Assembly (NCBI RefSeq): GCF_030538695.1
Contig: NZ_JAUNTN010000024.1
Coordinates: forward strand, 1 to 62,483
DNA: 62,483 nucleotides
Reading direction: 5' to 3'
Origin: Paracoccus sp. (in: a-proteobacteria)
Lineage (GTDB): Bacteria > Pseudomonadota > Alphaproteobacteria > Rhodobacterales > Rhodobacteraceae
Shown here: positions 36,053 through 45,108 of the stretch, one piece after another
How the letters are laid out: each line of letters opens with the position of its first letter
Position numbering within the stretch: the stretch's first letter is position 1
Position numbers and translations under genes: made by a program
The notes under the pieces: generated by a model
What the model was told of the DNA's origin: nothing
The model's database searches: none
Seen by the model: the letters and a program-made list of their open reading frames with translations, nothing else

Positions 36053-37802
36053 GGCCACCGTCTTTCACACGCGGCGCGGACAATCTGCCCTGACCGCCGC
36101 CAGAACCGAGGCCGCACAGACAACCGCGGATCAACCGCTGCCAGACGGTGCCACTCCCCAGCGTCCGGCGGTCTTTCTGCGCCGCCAGATGAATGACGCC
36201 CCGCAGCAACCCGAATCAGAGGCCGAAGCCATCGCCCGGCTGACATCAGGCACGCCGGATGACGATGGTTTTGGCAATTTCGCCCTGCCCGGTTCTGCCG
36301 CCGCTGAACGTCAGGCGGCCAACACCCCGCAACCGATGGCCGACCGGATTGCCGCAGTTCAGGCCGAAAACCACAGCCCCCGCAAATTGCGGCTGGCCCG
36401 CCGGATCGCGGCACTGAACGGCATTGACGCCGCATCCGACGAGGAAGCCGTCGTGCTGCTGCGTGACCGGGGAGTTGATCCGTTCCACCGGGCGCAACTT
36501 GGCAAGATCCTGTCCTCTGCCGGCGCACAGGCACAGCGCCAGCCGGCCGCCAACCCACCGGCGCGGGTCGATTCGGCCAACCTGCCGCAAACCACCGCAG
36601 CACTGGGCCAGATCGTCCCCGCACAACGTCAGATGCCCTCGCGCGAGGCGCTGACCGAGGAGCGCCGCACCGCCGAGATTTTGCGGGTCCAGCAAGATAT
36701 TGCCCGCCGCCGCCGCCGCCGTTCGTTCATGCTGCTGCTGCGGTTGTCGTTCTTTATCTTCCTGCCGACCATCATTGCGGGCTGGTATTATTTCACCCAA
36801 GCCTCGCCGCTTTACGCCACCCATTCGCAATTCGCGATCCAAAGCGCCGATATGGCTGGCAGCAGCGGCGGCGGCCTGTTGGGGGCTGCGGCCATCAACA
36901 CCGATGCGGTGCAGGTTCAGGGCTATCTGACCTCACGCGATGCGATGCAGCGGCTGGACAAGGAGCTTGGCTTCAAAAAAGTGTTTCAGGACCCCGACAT
37001 CGACGTGCTGAAACGCCTGCCCGCAGATGCGACAGATGAACAAGCCTATGGGGTTTATCAAAACTCCGTCAAGGTCGGCTATGACCCGACCGAGGGCGTC
37101 ATCAACATGGAGGTGATCGCGCCCTCGGCGGAACTGTCGGAAACCTATGCGCAAACCCTGCTGGGCTATGCCGAAGGTCAGGTCGATCAGCTTTCCGCCC
37201 GGATGCGCAGCGACCAGATGCGCGAGGCCCGCGACAATTACGCGGATGCCGAACAAAAGCTGGTCGATGCACAAATCCGCATCCAGACCCTGCAAGAGCA
37301 GATGGGCGTCATGGATGCCGGCACCGAAGGCGGCATGGTGATGGGCCAGATCTCGACGCTTGAGGCCGAACTTATCAAGAAACAGCTTGAGCTGTCGCAG
37401 CTCATGGCAAACGCACGCCCGAACCAAAGCCGCGTTGACGGGGTGCGTGGGGACATTGCCCGGATCGAAGGGTTGCTGACCAGCACCCGCGCCCGACTGA
37501 CCGAGGCGCAGCAGGGGCAAAGCTCGATCGTCGGGATGCAAAGCCAACTGACGCTGGCGCAGGCCGAACTGGCAACGCGCCAGACCCTGCTTGGCACCGC
37601 CGCCGAAATGATGGAGGCCGCCCGGCTGGAAGCGAACAAGCAGGTGCGTTACCTGTCCGTCTCGATTGAGCCGATTCGCCCTGACGAACCCGCCTATCCC
37701 AAAGCCTTCGAGAATACGCTGGTCGCCTTCCTCATCTTCTCGGGCATTTATCTGATGCTGTCGCTGACCGCATCCATCCTTCGTGAACAGGTGTCCTCAT
37801 GA
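36036..37802 (+). CDS. kpsE: Capsule polysaccharide export inner-membrane protein, KpsE-like
   Basis: A 588-residue polysaccharide co-polymerase/export protein. Residues 1-215 are a variable, low-complexity cytoplasmic extension. A membrane helix (about 230-255) follows a basic RRRRRSF; then a Wzz-type periplasmic region with long coiled coil (about 385-530, LVDAQIRIQTLQEQMG...), ending with a second membrane helix (about 560-580). It links the ABC transporter to the outer membrane. The N-terminal extension is longer than I expect for KpsE; an internal start at 36189 is possible. It overlaps kdsA by ATGA. Confidence 0.85.
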   Translation: MTTPPKATVFHTRRGQSALTAARTEAAQTTADQPLPDGATPQRPAVFLRRQMNDAPQQPESEAEAIARLTSGTPDDDGFGNFALPGSAAAERQAANTPQPMADRIAAVQAENHSPRKLRLARRIAALNGIDAASDEEAVVLLRDRGVDPFHRAQLGKILSSAGAQAQRQPAANPPARVDSANLPQTTAALGQIVPAQRQMPSREALTEERRTAEILRVQQDIARRRRRRSFMLLLRLSFFIFLPTIIAGWYYFTQASPLYATHSQFAIQSADMAGSSGGGLLGAAAINTDAVQVQGYLTSRDAMQRLDKELGFKKVFQDPDIDVLKRLPADATDEQAYGVYQNSVKVGYDPTEGVINMEVIAPSAELSETYAQTLLGYAEGQVDQLSARMRSDQMREARDNYADAEQKLVDAQIRIQTLQEQMGVMDAGTEGGMVMGQISTLEAELIKKQLELSQLMANARPNQSRVDGVRGDIARIEGLLTSTRARLTEAQQGQSSIVGMQSQLTLAQAELATRQTLLGTAAEMMEAARLEANKQVRYLSVSIEPIRPDEPAYPKAFENTLVAFLIFSGIYLMLSLTASILREQVSS

Positions 37803-38641
37803 CCCAAGCCCATCATGTTTCCGCCCGCGACGTGACCTTTGGCAACGACCTGCCGCTGGTGCTGATCGCCGGTCCCTGCCAGTTGGAGGGGCTGGATCAC
37901 GCCCTGAACATCGCAGAGGTTCTGGCCAAGGCTTGCCGCGCGGCGGGGGCCGGGTTCATCTTCAAGGCCAGCTATGACAAGGCCAATCGCACGTCGCTGT
38001 CGGGTCGGCGCGGCGTCGGTATTCAGGAAGGGCTGCAAATGCTGGCCGATGTGCGTGACCATATCGGTTGCCCGGTGCTGACCGATATTCACGACATCGA
38101 ACAGGCCCGCGCGGCGGCACAGGTGGCTGACATCATCCAGATCCCGGCGTTTTTGTGCCGCCAGACCGACCTGCTGCTTGCGGCGGGTGAGACCGGCGCG
38201 GTGGTAAATATCAAAAAGGGCCAATTCCTGGCCCCTTGGGATATGTCCAATGTTGCCGATAAGGTCGCCTCGACCGGGAACCGCAGCATTCTGCTGACCG
38301 AACGCGGTGCCAGTTTTGGCTATAACACGCTGGTCGCGGATATGCGCAGCCTGCCGATCATGGCCCGTACCGGCTATCCGGTCATCATGGACGCCACCCA
38401 TTCGGTGCAGCAGCCCGGCGGTCAGGGCGGCTCCTCTGGCGGTCAGCGAGAGTTCGCGCCGGTCATGGCCCGCGCAGCGGTCTCGCTTGGCGTGGCGGGG
38501 GTGTTCATCGAAACCCATCCCGACCCGGACAGCGCCCCCTCTGACGGGCCGAACATGATCCGTCTGGACCAGATGCCCGCGCTGATCGACAGCCTGATGC
38601 GCTTTGACGCGCTGGCGAAATCCGATCCGGTGATGGGCTGA
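37799..38641 (+). CDS. kdsA: 3-deoxy-8-phosphooctulonate synthase
   Basis: Makes KDO-8-phosphate from arabinose-5-phosphate and PEP. The 280-residue barrel enzyme shows LVLIAGPCQLEG at the N-terminus, FKASYDKANRTS, KKGQFLAPWDMSNV and MDATHSVQQPGG. The Cys in AGPC marks the metal-dependent class known from Aquifex; the E. coli enzyme has Asn at this site. It is coupled to kpsE by ATGA. This fits capsule export, since KDO is the usual linker of such capsules, as well as lipopolysaccharide. Confidence 0.95.
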   Translation: MTQAHHVSARDVTFGNDLPLVLIAGPCQLEGLDHALNIAEVLAKACRAAGAGFIFKASYDKANRTSLSGRRGVGIQEGLQMLADVRDHIGCPVLTDIHDIEQARAAAQVADIIQIPAFLCRQTDLLLAAGETGAVVNIKKGQFLAPWDMSNVADKVASTGNRSILLTERGASFGYNTLVADMRSLPIMARTGYPVIMDATHSVQQPGGQGGSSGGQREFAPVMARAAVSLGVAGVFIETHPDPDSAPSDGPNMIRLDQMPALIDSLMRFDALAKSDPVMG

Positions 38642-38658
38642 CGCGCTTTGCGGTGTGA

Positions 38659-39834
38659 TTAAAGCGCCTTGGCGGCGGCATGGGCGCTGGCCCATGCCCA
38701 TTGGAAATTATAGCCGCCAAGCCAGCCGGTCACATCCACCGCCTCGCCAATGAAAAACAGCCCCGGCACCGCGCGGGTCTGCATGGTTTTCGCGTCCAGA
38801 TCACGGGTATCGACGCCGCCAACGGTGACTTCGGCGGTGCGATACCCCTCGCTGCCGACCGGACGCACCTGCCAGCGGTTCACCCGCGCCCCAAGCGCAT
38901 CCAGCACCCTGTTGGGCTGATCCGCCAGCCGCATTCCGATCAGGCCAGCCTCGGCCACAATCGCCTCGGCCAGTCGCGCGGGCAGGAAACCTGCCAGCAC
39001 TGTGGCCACCGCCACGCGCCCCGAGGCACTGCGCCGGTCTTTCAGCGCGGCGGCAAGATCAGTGCCCGGACACAGATCCAGAATCAGCACCTCTCCCGGC
39101 TGCCAATAGCTCGACAGTTGCAGGATAACCGGCCCCGACAGCCCGCGATGGGTAAACAGCAGGTCATCCTGAAACCGGACCTTGCCAACCTGCCCCGAGG
39201 CCGCCACGGCAACCCCCGCCAGCGGACGGCACAGCGTCAGATCCTGCTCGGCAAATGTCAGAGGCACCAGACCGGGGCGCGTCTCGACCAGCCGCAAACC
39301 GAAATCGCGGGCAATATCATAGGCCAGCCCGGTCGCCCCCATCTTCGGGATCGACTTGCCACCCGTTGCCACTACCACCCGCGCAGCCGCAACCGGCCCA
39401 CCCCCGGTCTGCACGATAAAGCCATCCGCACCGCGGCTGACACCCTGCACCGGACAGTTCAGGCGCAGTTCGGCCCCCCGCATCCGGTCCAGCAGCATCG
39501 AAACGATCTGCCCCGCCTTGCCATCGCAAAACAACTGCCCGGCCGTTTTCTCATGCCAGGCGATACCCGCCCGATCCACCAGCGCCACGAAATCCGCAGG
39601 TCGGAAGCCCGCCAGCGCCGAGGCTGCAAAGCGTGGGTTTTCGGACAGAAACCGATCCCGCGTCGTGGCCATATTGGTGAAGTTGCAACGCCCGCCGCCG
39701 GAAATGCGAATCTTTTCGCCCGGTCGCCGCGCATGATCCAGCACCAGCACCCGCCGCCCCGGCGCAACCGCGCTGCCCGCGCAAAACAGCCCCGCCGCCC
39801 CAGCGCCCAAAATGACCAGATCGAAATGTTCCAT
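38659..39834 (-). CDS. HI0933/BaiN-family flavoprotein
   Basis: A 391-residue NAD(P)/FAD-dependent oxidoreductase of the YhiN/HI0933 family. It has the dinucleotide motif LVILGAGAAGLFCAG (about 6-20), the family signature GEKIRISGGGRCNFTN (about 37-52), VVVATGGKSIPKMGATG and the C-terminal GLFFIGEAVDVTGWLGGYNFQ. The reaction is not known for most members. Transcribed alone. The start MEHFDLVILG at 39834 puts the FAD motif in its normal place. Confidence 0.9.
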   Translation of the reverse strand: MEHFDLVILGAGAAGLFCAGSAVAPGRRVLVLDHARRPGEKIRISGGGRCNFTNMATTRDRFLSENPRFAASALAGFRPADFVALVDRAGIAWHEKTAGQLFCDGKAGQIVSMLLDRMRGAELRLNCPVQGVSRGADGFIVQTGGGPVAAARVVVATGGKSIPKMGATGLAYDIARDFGLRLVETRPGLVPLTFAEQDLTLCRPLAGVAVAASGQVGKVRFQDDLLFTHRGLSGPVILQLSSYWQPGEVLILDLCPGTDLAAALKDRRSASGRVAVATVLAGFLPARLAEAIVAEAGLIGMRLADQPNRVLDALGARVNRWQVRPVGSEGYRTAEVTVGGVDTRDLDAKTMQTRAVPGLFFIGEAVDVTGWLGGYNFQWAWASAHAAAKAL

Positions 39835-39927
39835 GCGCTCCGGTAACGCCCTGTTCACCAACCGGCAAGTTTTTTATCAAACCCCCTTGCACCCCCCGCC
39901 ACACCCCGCTAAATACGCCCGCACCGT

Positions 39928-40002
39928 TGGGGCGTAGCCAAGTGGTAAGGCACCGGTTTTTGGTACCGCGCACCGTAGGTTCGAATCCTACCGCCCCAGC
40001 CA
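39928..40002 (+). tRNA. tRNA-Gln (anticodon TTG)
   Basis: The cloverleaf can be drawn by eye. Acceptor TGGGGCG / CGCCCCA, D-arm GCC...GGC, anticodon arm CCGGT-TTTTGGT-ACCGC with TTG at positions 34-36, T-arm GTAGG-TTCGAAT-CCTAC, and an encoded GCCA end. The outermost anticodon-stem pair (27-43) is C opposite C, a mismatch. No repeat of its 3' end was seen nearby, so it does not look like a used attachment site. Confidence 0.95.
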
Positions 40003-40158
40003 ACTTCATCCAGCTATTCGATATGATTGGCATTTCGGTGCCGTATTATGAGCTTACTGACCAGCCTGTGCCGTCAGCATCACGGCCCACCGGGCAGGCA
40101 GCACTTTGCAGGCAAAACATTTCGCCTGCACGAAGTCCCGACCCTGCCGGGCCGGACC

Positions 40159-40965
40159 TCAAAGCCCAAGATCAAGTTTTTTCAGGTATTCCTTGCGGAA
40201 ACGATCTTCCCATTCGGCATTAAGGTCCGTGGACTGGCGCTCGACCCAAGGTTTATACGAGGCCGCATCTGGATAATCAGAGACATCGCATCCAAGAAAT
40301 GTTGCGATCTCTGCCAGAATACGGTTCTGGTCGGCAAGAAGCTCTTCGTAAACCACATTATAGCAGGGCCGGCCAAGTATCCCGATCATCCGCTCGATAA
40401 TGCGGTTTCCCTGCACATAATGCCCCAGAAGTTTCAATATCCCGTCAAAGGAATAATCGCTGTCCGTGACCTCTCCCTCTTTGGACATTGTGGAAAACCA
40501 TTGTCCCGTCCGCAGCGCAATGAAACCGGAAATCGCCTGCCGCACCAGATTCTCCCGGCGCGGATAAACAAAGCGCCATTGGTCCAGATTTTTCGGAAAC
40601 TCTCCCATTGCAAACATATACTGCAACGCATTCGCCGTGGTTTTGATCGAAATGCGGCCATTGTTGCTGACATAATCCACGAAATGCGGGGCCAGCTCAC
40701 TGCTGCGCCGGATGTCACGGGTTTCAACCAATTCCCCAAGCAAGCCCGTCGGCCTGAGGAACTCCTGAAAGTCAAAGCCGTAAGCCCCTAAAGAAGCCGA
40801 CAACAGGGTGCTGCCCGAACGCGAGGTACAAAGGATGGCGCTTTTCTGTAACCCATCTGGAAAACCCGCGCCGGGTTGGTCGTAAACCATATTTCCGGGC
40901 ATTTTACTGAACAGGGCGGTTTCGGAAATCCCCAGAAAACCAGCAAGATCACCTCGGTCTGCCAC
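40159..40965 (-). CDS. Stf0-type sulfotransferase
   Basis: A 268-residue PAPS-dependent sulfotransferase resembling Stf0 (trehalose 2-sulfotransferase) enzymes. The 5'-phosphosulfate loop is ILCTSRSGSTLLSASLG (about 44-60). YPRRENLVRQAISGFIALRTG (about 134-154 region) fits the 3'-phosphate motif, and VVYEELLAD follows further on. The acceptor is unknown. Start GTG with GAGGAT upstream. The gene looks more AT-rich than its neighbours and sits beside tRNA-Gln, which hints at acquisition, but no mobility gene is present. Confidence 0.8.
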   Translation of the reverse strand: MADRGDLAGFLGISETALFSKMPGNMVYDQPGAGFPDGLQKSAILCTSRSGSTLLSASLGAYGFDFQEFLRPTGLLGELVETRDIRRSSELAPHFVDYVSNNGRISIKTTANALQYMFAMGEFPKNLDQWRFVYPRRENLVRQAISGFIALRTGQWFSTMSKEGEVTDSDYSFDGILKLLGHYVQGNRIIERMIGILGRPCYNVVYEELLADQNRILAEIATFLGCDVSDYPDAASYKPWVERQSTDLNAEWEDRFRKEYLKKLDLGL

Positions 40966-41175
40966 GGTCCATATCCTCGATCACATGCATTTCGTGTCGC
41001 CGCATATCTTGGCGTGCGAGTTTTGACAATGTTGCAGGCCGGCCACCGCTGCCCGACAGATCAGCCGTATAGAACAAACGCCCTGTATCCTTGGCAGAAT
41101 CAAACCCAGCCTTCCCTTGTCACGGCACCACAGTCTGCCGTAACCCTGCACGAAACAGATGGGGAAACATTGCTG

Positions 41176-41535
41176 ATGACACGCCTGCCGTGCCTGATTT
41201 TGCCGCTGGCTTTGCTGGCCGCGCCCGCGCTGGCCCAAGAAACGCTGGAACTGCGCGAAATGACGCCCGAGCTTCTGGCCCGGATCGATGCCGCCAGCGA
41301 TACCGCTGGTCAGCAAATGCTGGCCGGGCCTTGCGCAAGCTGCCACGGGCCGGACGGCCATTCCGCCGGGGCGATTCCGTCCATCGCCGGGATGGATGCA
41401 ATCGAGATGCAGCGGAAATTGCTGGCCTTTCGCAAAGACGAGGCCCCGGCCACGGTCATGGGCCGGTTGATGAAGGGTTATGACGATCAGCAGATCATGG
41501 CGCTGTCACTTTGGTTCTCGGGGGTAGAGAAATGA
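41176..41535 (+). CDS. Monohaem c-type cytochrome, sulfide dehydrogenase cytochrome subunit
   Basis: A 119-residue exported cytochrome c. The signal peptide is CLILPLALLAAPALA; one haem motif, CASCHG (about 55-60); and a Met ligand is likely in MGRLMKGYDDQQ. The spacing and the end WFSGVEK resemble small FccA subunits of flavocytochrome c. It overlaps the flavoprotein gene by ATGA, strongly suggesting the two form one enzyme. Sox-cluster SoxE is larger and dihaem, so this is closer to the monohaem FccA type. The upstream 210 b to the divergent sulfotransferase holds the likely promoter. Confidence 0.88.
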   Translation: MTRLPCLILPLALLAAPALAQETLELREMTPELLARIDAASDTAGQQMLAGPCASCHGPDGHSAGAIPSIAGMDAIEMQRKLLAFRKDEAPATVMGRLMKGYDDQQIMALSLWFSGVEK

Positions 41536-42803
41536 CGTTTACGCGGCGTAATCTTTTGGGTGGCATGGCGGCGGGCGCGGGATTGATGGCCGCGCCGGGG
41601 CTGCTGCGGGCGCAAGGCGCGGCGCATGTCGTTGTGGTCGGCGGCGGGTTCGGCGGGGCGACGGCGGCGCGCTATCTGAAACGCCACAACCCCGACCTGC
41701 GGGTGACGCTGATCGAGCCGTCACAGCGGTTCGTGACCTGCCCGTTCTCGAATCTCTACCTTGGCGGGCTGCGCGATTGGGACAGCATCAGCCACGGTTT
41801 CGACGGGCTGCGGGCTGCGGGGATCGAGGTTATCCACGCCACCGCCGATGATGTGGACACGGCGGCCCGCACCGTTCAGGTCGGCGGCGACCGTATCAGC
41901 TATGATCGGCTGATCCTGTCGCCCGGCATCGACATCCGCTGGTCCGCGCTGGAGGGTTATGACGAGGCCGCCGCCGAACTCGCCCCCCATGCGTGGAAGG
42001 CCGGGCCGCAGACGCAATTGCTGAAACAACAGCTAGAGGCGATGCCGGACGGCGGCACGTTCATCATGTCGATCACCGACGGCGCTTTCCGCTGCCCCCC
42101 CGGCCCGTATGAGCGGGCATCCATGGTCGCGCATTATTTCAAGACCCATAAGCCTGCATCGAAAATCCTGCTGCTCGACAGCAAGGAAAGTTTTTCCAAA
42201 CAGGGCCTGTTCCGGCAGGGTTGGGATGCGCTTTATGGCGATATGATCGAATGGGTCAGTCAGGTTGATGACGGGCAGGTGGTGCGCGTCGATGCGGCCG
42301 CGCGGCAGGTGGAAACCGCCTTTGGCGCGGTGCATACCGCCGACGTGCTGAACGTGGTGCCGCCGCAAAAAGCTGGTTGGATCGCGGATCGCGCCGGTGT
42401 CAGCGACGCAACCGGCTGGGTACCGGTCAAGGGCAATACGTTTGAATCCGCGCTGGCCGAGCATGTCTATGTGATCGGTGATGCGACCATCGCCGCGCCG
42501 ATGCCGAAATCGGGATTCTGTGCCAATGCGCAGGGCAAGGTCGCGGCGGCGGCGATCACTGCCGATCTGGCAGGGCGTGAGCCGCCCGCCGCCAGTTTCG
42601 CAAACACCTGTTACAGCCTGATCGGCCCGGACTACGGCATTTCCGTCGCCGGAGTCTATGCCGCCGATGGCGACAAGGTGGTGGAAATCGAAGGCTCGGG
42701 CGGGGTCAGCCCGATGGATGCCGACGCCGATTTCCGCAAGGCCGAGGCGGTTTATGGCGCGGGCTGGTATGCCTCGATCAGCGCGGACATCTGGGGGGCC
42801 TGA
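41532..42803 (+). CDS. soxF: Flavocytochrome c sulfide dehydrogenase flavoprotein (FccB/SoxF type)
   Basis: A 423-residue periplasmic flavoprotein that oxidises sulfide or sulfane sulfur and passes electrons to the cytochrome. It has a Tat signal (TRRNLLGGMAAG), an FAD motif VVVVGGGFGGATAARYL (about 32-48), and two redox cysteines in FRCPPGPYERA (Cys about 188) and KSGFCANAQGK (Cys about 330). A third Cys lies in FVTCPFSN. The C-terminal FCSD domain (YSLIGPDYGISVAG...) is present. Both catalytic cysteines being intact argues for activity. It is joined to the cytochrome gene (ATGA) and to the permease gene (TGATG). Confidence 0.9.
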   Translation: MTFTRRNLLGGMAAGAGLMAAPGLLRAQGAAHVVVVGGGFGGATAARYLKRHNPDLRVTLIEPSQRFVTCPFSNLYLGGLRDWDSISHGFDGLRAAGIEVIHATADDVDTAARTVQVGGDRISYDRLILSPGIDIRWSALEGYDEAAAELAPHAWKAGPQTQLLKQQLEAMPDGGTFIMSITDGAFRCPPGPYERASMVAHYFKTHKPASKILLLDSKESFSKQGLFRQGWDALYGDMIEWVSQVDDGQVVRVDAAARQVETAFGAVHTADVLNVVPPQKAGWIADRAGVSDATGWVPVKGNTFESALAEHVYVIGDATIAAPMPKSGFCANAQGKVAAAAITADLAGREPPAASFANTCYSLIGPDYGISVAGVYAADGDKVVEIEGSGGVSPMDADADFRKAEAVYGAGWYASISADIWGA

Positions 42804-43777
42804 TGGCGGTTCTGGCCGGTCTGATCCTTGGGCTGATCTTTGGCGCGGCGGCGCGGGCCGGGCGGTTCTGCCTGTTGCGCGGGGTCAAGGGCTTCTGGAC
42901 CGGCGATCTGTCGCCGCTGCGGGCCTTTGCGCTGGCTTTGGCCGTGGGCATTGCGGTGACGCAAGGGCTGGTTCTGGCCGGTCTGCTGGATCTGTCGAAC
43001 AGCCTGCCCCTGCGCCCGCGCTGGTCTTGGGTCGGGTTGCTGAGCGGCGGGGCGATCTTCGGCGTGGGCATGGTGCTGGCGAATGCCTGTGGGGCGCGGT
43101 CGCTGGTTCTGGCCGCTGGCGGGAACATGCGCTCGGTTCTGGTGCTCTTGGTGATGGGGCTGGCGGCGCAGGCCAGCCTGACCGGCGTTCTGGCCCCGCT
43201 GCGCGGCTGGATCGGTGGGATTGGTCTGGCAGATCACAACACGCTGACCGCGCCGCTCTGGCTGGCCGGGGTCGCCGTTCTGGCGCTGCTGGGTTTCGCC
43301 TGGCCTCTGCGCAAGCGCCCGCTTGAAGCGATCACCGCCACGATCATCGGCGCCACCATCGCGGGCGGCTGGTGGGCGGTCTATGCCAGCGATGATCCGT
43401 TCGACCCGCGCATCCTGACCGCGATCAGCTTTATTGCGCCGACCGCCGACAGCCTGCTGTATGTGATGCTGTCCACCGGGCGCAGCCTTGGCTTTGGTGT
43501 CGCGCTGGTTGGCGGCACTTTGATCGGGGCGTTCGTTATGGCGCTGATCGGGCGTGACGCACGGCTGGAAACCTTCACTGGCACCGGCCAGACCTTGCGC
43601 GCCATATCGGGCGGGCTGTTCATGGGATTTGGCGGTGTGCTTGCAATGGGCTGTTCAATCGGGCAAGGTTTAAGCGGAGTTTCTACGCTGTCGCTGGCCA
43701 GTCTGGTCGCGTTTGCCGGTATCCTGACCGGGATTGCGGTTGCTCTGACCATCCTCAGACCGCAACGAACAGGTTAA
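42803..43777 (+). CDS. YeeE/TsuA/SoxT-like sulfur-compound permease
   Basis: A 324-residue membrane protein with about nine helices and the YeeE/YedE repeats. The three conserved cysteines of the thiosulfate transporter TsuA appear in RFCLLRG (about 23-29), LANACGARSLV (about 92-102) and AMGCSIGQGLSG (about 286-297). It probably moves thiosulfate or a sulfane-sulfur unit across the inner membrane. SoxT proteins in sox clusters belong to this group. It starts one base into the flavoprotein stop. Confidence 0.88.
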   Translation: MAVLAGLILGLIFGAAARAGRFCLLRGVKGFWTGDLSPLRAFALALAVGIAVTQGLVLAGLLDLSNSLPLRPRWSWVGLLSGGAIFGVGMVLANACGARSLVLAAGGNMRSVLVLLVMGLAAQASLTGVLAPLRGWIGGIGLADHNTLTAPLWLAGVAVLALLGFAWPLRKRPLEAITATIIGATIAGGWWAVYASDDPFDPRILTAISFIAPTADSLLYVMLSTGRSLGFGVALVGGTLIGAFVMALIGRDARLETFTGTGQTLRAISGGLFMGFGGVLAMGCSIGQGLSGVSTLSLASLVAFAGILTGIAVALTILRPQRTG

Positions 43778-43779
43778 CC

Positions 43780-45108
43780 ATGATCCGCCGCCGATCCATT
43801 CTGACCGGGATTCCCGGCCTTGCCCTAGGTATGGCCGCCACGCCTTTGCTGGCCGCGCCCGCCGTTCTGACCGCTGTAACCGTGCTGCTGCCCCGGTCCG
43901 GCCCGGCGCCGCGCATCGTGATCTGCGGCGGCGGCTGGGGCGGGCTGACCGCTGCGCGTTACCTGCGCGAACAGATCCCCGATGCTGATGTGATCCTGCT
44001 GGAGCGTAACCCGTTCTTCTGGTCGCTGCCGATGTCGAACAAATGGCTGATCGACGTGGTGGATACCGCGTTTCTGACCCATGATTTCCTGCACCCGGCG
44101 CTGAAATACGGCTATCGCACGATGCAATGCGATGTCACCGGCTTCGACCGTGACCGCAAGATCGTGCGCACCTCCAAGGGCAATGTCGATTACGATTTCC
44201 TGATCCTCGCAGGCGGTATCCGCAACGCCTATGATATGTGGTTCGGGGATGATGTGGATGCGGCGGAATACACCCGCCAGCATTTCCCATCCGCCTATAC
44301 GCCCGGCAATGAGATGCTGGCGGTCAAGAACAAGGTCCGCAACTTTACCGGCGGCACCATGGTGATGACCCTGCCGCCGCCGCCGCACCGCTGCCCGCCC
44401 TCGCCCTATGAGCGCGCCTGCCTGATAGCCTGGCATTTCAAGACCAACAAGATTCCGGCCAAGATCCTGATTCTGGACCCGAAACCGGGCGTCGCCCCGA
44501 TCAGCGCCGGTTATCGTGCGGCGTTTACGGAACTCTATGGCGATATTATCGAACATGTCCCGAATGCGGGCGTCAAAAGCCTTGATCCCTATGCCAAGAA
44601 GATCAGCACCGAAGCGGGCGATTTCGACTTTGACGACGCGATCTTCATGCCGCCCCACCGGGCGTCCGATATGGTGTATTGGGCCGATGTGATCGGCACC
44701 GACGATCAGGGCCAGCCGACGGGCTGGGCCGATACCGACCCGGCGTTTTTCCATATGCGCCGCGATGACAGCGTGTATGTCATTGGCGACAGCATGGGCA
44801 TGATCTCGCCGCAATTCGGTCATTACCCGAAATCGGCACATGTGGCGAATTACATCGGCAAGATCGTCGCCGGTTATATCGCGCAGCGTGTCCGGGGCGA
44901 GGATGTGACCCGCCGCCTGCCCGATAACCTGTGCTATATGCTGGTGAACAACGACCCGCAGGAGGCGATCTCGGTCGAGTTTGATTATGAAATCGGGCCG
45001 GACGGCAATGTGATCCAGAACCAGATTGACATTGACGTGCGCACCCCCGACCTGCTGGTCGAGGATTTTGCCTGGGTGAATGGGATGTTTGATGACTTTT
45101 TACGCTGA
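43780..45108 (+). CDS. FCSD-like flavoprotein lacking one redox cysteine
   Basis: A 442-residue second flavoprotein of the FCSD/SQR class. It has a Tat-like signal (IRRRSILTG), an FAD motif RIVICGGGWGGLTAARYL (about 45-62), and the first redox cysteine in HRCPPSPYERA (about 205). The partner cysteine is replaced: PKSGFC of the neighbouring flavoprotein aligns with PKSAHV (Val about 355). It cannot form the usual FAD-adjacent disulfide, so sulfide oxidation of the standard kind is doubtful. It lies 2 b after the permease gene and overlaps soxY by 17 b, so it probably acts with SoxYZ. Confidence 0.85.
   Translation: MIRRRSILTGIPGLALGMAATPLLAAPAVLTAVTVLLPRSGPAPRIVICGGGWGGLTAARYLREQIPDADVILLERNPFFWSLPMSNKWLIDVVDTAFLTHDFLHPALKYGYRTMQCDVTGFDRDRKIVRTSKGNVDYDFLILAGGIRNAYDMWFGDDVDAAEYTRQHFPSAYTPGNEMLAVKNKVRNFTGGTMVMTLPPPPHRCPPSPYERACLIAWHFKTNKIPAKILILDPKPGVAPISAGYRAAFTELYGDIIEHVPNAGVKSLDPYAKKISTEAGDFDFDDAIFMPPHRASDMVYWADVIGTDDQGQPTGWADTDPAFFHMRRDDSVYVIGDSMGMISPQFGHYPKSAHVANYIGKIVAGYIAQRVRGEDVTRRLPDNLCYMLVNNDPQEAISVEFDYEIGPDGNVIQNQIDIDVRTPDLLVEDFAWVNGMFDDFLR

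Noticed and set aside
39928..40160. tRNA-Gln as an attachment site of an integrated element
   Set aside because: No second copy of the tRNA 3' end, no integrase and no mobility genes were found around it.
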